Source of the DNA: Polynucleobacter sp. 86C-FISCH | Lineage (GTDB): Bacteria > Pseudomonadota > Gammaproteobacteria > Burkholderiales > Burkholderiaceae | Length of the DNA: 64,000 nt | NCBI RefSeq assembly: GCF_018882415.1 | Contig: NZ_JACVOL010000001.1 | Span: 811,531-875,530, forward strand | Reading direction: 5' to 3' | Shown: positions 60,243-64,000 of the stretch, piece after piece | Position numbering within the stretch: position 1 is the first letter of the stretch | How the letters are laid out: every line of letters starts with the position of its first letter | Made by a program: the position numbers and the translations under genes | The notes under the pieces: model-generated | What the model was told of the DNA's origin: nothing | The model's input: the letters and a program-made list of their open reading frames with translations, nothing else | The model's database searches: none

Positions 60243-61244
60243 TCAACCTTTGCCAGCCTTTGCGCGTGGATGCGCTTTATCGTATGCCTGAGCAAGGTGT
60301 TGAAAATCTAGCGAGGTGTAAATCTGGGTGCTGGCGATGCTGGCATGCCCCAACATCTCCTGAACAGCCCGTAAATCTTGGGATGATTGCAGCACATGAC
60401 TTGCAAAACTATGTCGCATCATATGGGGATGCACATGCGTTGGTAAGCCTGCACGCATAGCCAAAGTTCGTAAGCGCGCCTGCACAGTGCGTGGCGATAA
60501 ACGCTTGCCTGTGGCAGATAAAAATAGTGCGATTGACTCTTCTGAGTAATCCCCAGCATCGCGTAACTCTCGCCATGTCGCAAGAGATTTCATGGCGGGC
60601 ACACCAACCGGAACAGAGCGTCGTTTGCCGCCCTTGCCCAAAACCGTTACCTCCGCAGCGTCCCAATCTAACCAGCCCGCAGATTCATGTTGACGATCTT
60701 TACTTTGCATCACATCAATACCGAGGAGCTCTGAAAGACGCAAGCCGGAGGAATAGAGCAAATCAATAATTGCCGCATCCCGAATCGATTCCAAATCCTT
60801 TTTCTCTTCCGCCTCTTTGACCGCTTGATTTACCAAGGCAAGCGCCTGCTCAACAGATAAGGCTTTAGGTAAAGACTTTAGGCGCTTTGGTGCCTTGACA
60901 TCATCGACGGGATTAGCAACGAGCGTGCTTGTTACCTTGCCTGCGCGTACATCACGTCGCGCATCCTTTTCGCTGAGCCAGTCGTACCAACCACGCCATG
61001 CAGATAGGGCTCTCGCAATACTTCTTGAAGATTTACCTTTGGAATGCAAACGGCCAGCCCAACGACGCACATGGCCATTGCTTACCTTCAATAATTCAAT
61101 ATTGTCTTCAAGAGCAAAGTTTTGGAGGTCACTCAAATCCATGCCATACGCTTTGAGCGTATGTGGCGAGAGTTGGCGCAACACATGCAACTCATGCAAA
61201 TACTCTTGCATGAGGGGATGAAGGTCAGTCGCCTTTAATTTCAT
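60243..61244 (-). CDS. xerC: Tyrosine recombinase XerC
   Basis: A 333-residue site-specific recombinase for chromosome dimer resolution at dif. The catalytic residues are visible: Arg169 (SSGLRLSELLG), Lys in GKGGKRR (about 204-207), His274 and Arg277 (HPHMMRHSF), His300 (LGHASIAS) and Tyr309 (TQIYTSLDF). The N-terminal SAM-like DNA-binding domain is complete, though an insertion (about 178-195) lengthens it by 30 residues over E. coli. It overlaps the broken DUF484 gene by 20 bases, as in dapF-DUF484-xerC gene orders. Confidence 0.93.
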   Translation of the reverse strand: MKLKATDLHPLMQEYLHELHVLRQLSPHTLKAYGMDLSDLQNFALEDNIELLKVSNGHVRRWAGRLHSKGKSSRSIARALSAWRGWYDWLSEKDARRDVRAGKVTSTLVANPVDDVKAPKRLKSLPKALSVEQALALVNQAVKEAEEKKDLESIRDAAIIDLLYSSGLRLSELLGIDVMQSKDRQHESAGWLDWDAAEVTVLGKGGKRRSVPVGVPAMKSLATWRELRDAGDYSEESIALFLSATGKRLSPRTVQARLRTLAMRAGLPTHVHPHMMRHSFASHVLQSSQDLRAVQEMLGHASIASTQIYTSLDFQHLAQAYDKAHPRAKAGKG

Positions 61245-61899
61245 AAGCTTGGATGCGATCCAAAGCTGCAGCAGTTAATTCAGCAATCTGACGTAAATAG
61301 AACGCGCCCATATCAGCCGTAAAGCGTGACTCGTCTTTACTTGCCAGCAATAACACTGCAGGGGATTGACTGGCGCCAATGCTTTTACCAAGCGGCAAGC
61401 CGATAGCGACCATGCTTTGCCACTCAGGATCGATAGTCGTTTGGCTGGCGAGTAAGTCAACGCTGGCTGCTGCTAGTTCTTTTGCCGAGCCACACAAGGG
61501 CGTATCAACCCAAGGACCAAAAGCAGAATTTGGTGAAAGCAATTGCGCCTATTCCACTTCAAATACTTCTGCCAAACCAGAAGTAATCGCAGCCTCTACA
61601 TCGGCTTTATTGTTTGCTTTCATTAAACGCAACAACCAAGCAACTAAGCTTTGCTGAGTTTTATCGTTACGACTACCAAAGTGCAACATCTCACTTAAGC
61701 GTCGATTGAGCTCTTGATTCTGTGTACGCAACACCGTCATCTGGCGCTCTTGCAAAGAAATCGCACGGTCTTCATGAGGATGCTTAATTCGGATCTCATT
61801 AAAGAGATCGGCGTAGCGCTCAAAAAAGCCCGGGGTTACTCGCAACCACTCAGCAACCAACTCTTCTTGCTCGGCTTGTTTTGGATCTATTGCGCTCAT
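61225..61899 (-). pseudogene. DUF484 gene interrupted by an in-frame TAG
   Basis: Two open stretches (N-terminal 61549-61899, C-terminal down to 61225) lie in exactly the same frame and are separated only by one TAG codon at 61551-61549. Read through, they give a 224-codon DUF484 protein of normal length: PGFFERYADLFNEI and LSLQ-type helix first, then a GAF-like C-terminal half (PLCGSAKELAAASVD; AVLLLASKDESRF). The codon lies in EVFEVE-stop-AQLLSPN, inside a conserved part. A single-base change from TAT, TAC, TGG or CAG would explain it. DUF484 is not essential in E. coli. A sequencing error is the main alternative. Confidence 0.75.
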
Positions 61900-61923
61900 C
61901 AATTGCTTTCTAAATATGTTCTT

Positions 61924-63399
61924 TTATGAACCCAGCTTCTTACGCAAGAGTTCGTTTACCTGGCCAGGATTGGCCTTGCCTTGCGAGGCCTTCATGATCT
62001 GGCCCACTAATGCATTAAACGCCTTCTCTTTGCCTGAGCGGAACTCTTCCACGGACTTCTGATTAGCTGCCAATACTTGATCAATGATGGCTTCAATTGC
62101 GCCACTGTCGCTAATTTGCTTTAAGCCCTTGGCATCAATCACTTGATCCACAGTGCTAATGGCTTTGCCTGCAATAGCCTCTTCCCACAGAATCGCAAAG
62201 ATGTCTTTAGCAATTTTGTTGGAGATGGTGCCATCCGCTACGCGAGTCAGCAATGGCGCCAAATGCTCTGCCTTTAATGGCGCTTCTGCTGCTGCAATAC
62301 CAGCACGATTTAATGACGATGCAAGTTCGCCAGCAATTAAATTAGCTGCCGCTTTTGCCAATGGCTTACCAACGATTGCCAATAGATCTTCAAATACTTT
62401 TGCAGTATCGCGATCTTGCGTGAGCAACTGCGCATCGTAGGCACTTAAACCAAATTCGCTTTGCCACTGATCACGCAACTGCGCAGGAAGTGCAGGCATC
62501 TTGCTACGCACATCTGCAATCCATGCATCATCAATGACTACTGGCAATAAATCAGGATCTGGGAAATAGCGATAGTCGTTCGCATCTTCTTTACTACGCA
62601 TGCTGCGTGTTTCGCCGCGATCAGGATCGTACAAACGGGTTTCTTGAACAACGGTACCGCCATCTTCAATTAACTCAATTTGACGACGCACTTCGTATTG
62701 AATTGCCTCTTCCAAGAAGCGAAAGGAGTTCAGATTCTTAATTTCGCAACGGGTACCAAACTCAGCTTGCCCCATAGGACGAACAGATACGTTCGCATCG
62801 CAACGGAACGAACCTTCTTGCATATTGCCGTCACAAACGCCAAGCCAAACCACCAGTCCATGTAGGGCTTTGGCATAGGCAACCGCTTCAGCAGCGCTGC
62901 GCATCACAGGTTCGGTCACGATTTCCAATAAAGGCGTCCCTGCACGGTTTAAATCAATGCCGCTAGAAGCTTCGCCATGGGGGCCAGTAAAGCCCTCTTC
63001 ATGGACTGATTTACCCGCGTCCTCTTCCATGTGGGCGCGGGTGAGCTCAACTACCTTCACCTCATCACCAACCAGAATTTCAACTTTTCCACCAACTACC
63101 ACTGGAATTTCCATCTGGCTAATTTGATAGCCCTTTGGTAAGTCGGGATAGAAATAGTTTTTACGAGCAAAAATGCTTGCCGGTGAAATCTTTGCATTCA
63201 CTGCCAAACCAAAACGAATCGCATGCTCTACGGCTTGACGATTGAGGACAGGCAAGACACCGGGCAATGCAAGATCAACTGCACATGCTTGTGTATTTGG
63301 CTGCGCACCAAAGCGCGTGCTCGCACCACTAAAAATCTTCGACTGTGTTTGTAATTGTGCGTGGGTCTCTAGACCAATAACGACTTCCCATTGCATCAT
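61924..63399 (-). CDS. gatB: Aspartyl/glutamyl-tRNA amidotransferase subunit B
   Basis: A 491-residue GatB. It starts [22 protein letters not shown] with [19 protein letters not shown] and [18 protein letters not shown], all conserved. The C-terminal helical and tail (YqeY-like) domains are complete ([17 protein letters not shown]). With GatA and GatC it converts Glu-tRNA-Gln and Asp-tRNA-Asn. The start overlaps the gatA stop by 4 bases (ATGA). Confidence 0.96.
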   Translation of the reverse strand: MMQWEVVIGLETHAQLQTQSKIFSGASTRFGAQPNTQACAVDLALPGVLPVLNRQAVEHAIRFGLAVNAKISPASIFARKNYFYPDLPKGYQISQMEIPVVVGGKVEILVGDEVKVVELTRAHMEEDAGKSVHEEGFTGPHGEASSGIDLNRAGTPLLEIVTEPVMRSAAEAVAYAKALHGLVVWLGVCDGNMQEGSFRCDANVSVRPMGQAEFGTRCEIKNLNSFRFLEEAIQYEVRRQIELIEDGGTVVQETRLYDPDRGETRSMRSKEDANDYRYFPDPDLLPVVIDDAWIADVRSKMPALPAQLRDQWQSEFGLSAYDAQLLTQDRDTAKVFEDLLAIVGKPLAKAAANLIAGELASSLNRAGIAAAEAPLKAEHLAPLLTRVADGTISNKIAKDIFAILWEEAIAGKAISTVDQVIDAKGLKQISDSGAIEAIIDQVLAANQKSVEEFRSGKEKAFNALVGQIMKASQGKANPGQVNELLRKKLGS

Positions 63400-64000
63400 G
63401 CCACCTCACTTGCTTGACGCAAATGCCAATCACTGGCTTGCTGATATTGATGAGCCACTTGCAATAAGCGCGCTTCTGAAAAATAGTTGCCAATGAGCTG
63501 CATACCAATAGGCAAGTTATTGGCATTAAATCCACATGGGACACTCATTGCGGGCAGGCCCGCTAAGTTCGTTGAGAGCGTATAAATATCTTCTAAGTAC
63601 ATTTGCACAGGGTCTTTTGACTTTTCACCTAAGCGCCAGGCTACATCAGGGGCTACGGGACCCAAGATGACATCACATTGATTAAAAGCCGCTTGGAAAT
63701 CGGCCGCAATAATGCGACGAATTTTTTGTGCCTGCAGATAGTAGGCATCGTAGTAACCATGACAAAGAACGTAGGTTCCAATCATGATGCGGCGCTTTAC
63801 TTCCGAACCAAAACCTTCAGTACGAGACTTGGCATACATGTCACCAAGGTCACGATATTCATTTGCACGATAACCATAACGTACGCCATCGAAGCGACTC
63901 AAATTACTCGATGCTTCTGCTGGTGCCAAAACGTAATACACAGGAATTGATAATTTGGTTTTAGGCAAACTAACTTCAACTAATGTCGCGCCTAAGCTTT
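63396..64000 (-). CDS. gatA: Aspartyl/glutamyl-tRNA amidotransferase subunit A, 3' part (partial)
   Basis: The open frame continues to the window end, so only the C-terminal 200 residues are present. It reads [10 protein letters not shown] just before the edge, then [33 protein letters not shown] and [13 protein letters not shown], all diagnostic of GatA. The catalytic Ser-cisSer-Lys lies outside the window. It is upstream of gatB in the usual gatC-gatA-gatB order. Confidence 0.96.
   Translation of the reverse strand, partial: SLGATLVEVSLPKTKLSIPVYYVLAPAEASSNLSRFDGVRYGYRANEYRDLGDMYAKSRTEGFGSEVKRRIMIGTYVLCHGYYDAYYLQAQKIRRIIAADFQAAFNQCDVILGPVAPDVAWRLGEKSKDPVQMYLEDIYTLSTNLAGLPAMSVPCGFNANNLPIGMQLIGNYFSEARLLQVAHQYQQASDWHLRQASEVA

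Overview
This is a gene-dense stretch of a betaproteobacterial chromosome. Gene content, order and a moderate GC content point to Burkholderiales, most likely Polynucleobacter (Burkholderiaceae). That genus call is an inference from recognised families: a metH split into two genes, a DksA without zinc ligands, a PhaM-like PHA granule protein, metX-metW, tandem LpxL-like acyltransferases next to dapF, and glnK-amtB behind a TorF-type porin. I see no rRNA, tRNA, insertion sequence, prophage or CRISPR array. No gap between genes exceeds about 260 bases, and many neighbours overlap by 1-4 bases (ATGA or TAATG), so translational coupling is widespread.

Layout. 1-3264 (minus): 5' part of gshA, then the nitrogen operon porin-glnK-amtB behind two NtrC-type sites. 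3525-10629: ubiK, the lipoate genes lipB-lipA with a lipoprotein gene, DUF493, a hydrolase, a small [2Fe-2S] protein, a VanZ-like membrane protein, birA-coaX and rfaE2. 10722-15514 (plus): a coupled five-gene cluster of glutathione peroxidase, flavin oxidoreductase, DUF1365, Cfa-like methyltransferase and SDR, probably for membrane lipid modification under oxidative stress. 15543-22728: dsbA, a SPOR protein, argS, DUF1840 and split metH. 22804-27066: phaM, an MBL hydrolase, an unlisted DUF1289 gene, acuI-type reductase, a lipoprotein, flavin reductase and GST. 27085-33272 (minus): a tripartite RND efflux operon and, upstream of it, a small secreted FN3 protein plus an unlisted 55-residue lipoprotein. 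34250-45049: glmS-glmU-ttcA, folB and a FolM-like SDR, a MidA-type methyltransferase, cca, an NDUFA9-like protein and a soluble lytic transglycosylase. 45125-49454: the methyl cycle (5-FTHF cyclo-ligase, metF, ahcY behind an SAH riboswitch, metK). 49658-53827: two LpxL-like acyltransferases, dapF, pyrE and exonuclease III. 53865-60173 (minus): ampG-like, metW, metX, slmA, argB, dksA and a COG0523 metallochaperone. 60243-64000 (minus): xerC, a DUF484 gene broken by an in-frame amber codon, gatB and the 3' part of gatA.

Methionine and one-carbon metabolism recurs across the window (metH, metF, ahcY, metK, metX-metW, cyclo-ligase, folB) and together gives a nearly complete SAM cycle. The most notable observations are the SAH riboswitch with a readable expression platform overlapping its pseudoknot strand, a long palindrome between metK and that riboswitch, the non-canonical Cfa-like enzyme in the peroxidase cluster, the FN3/lipoprotein pair, the Lys-rich tail on GlmU and the interrupted DUF484 gene. 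I found no clearly new defence or mobile system.
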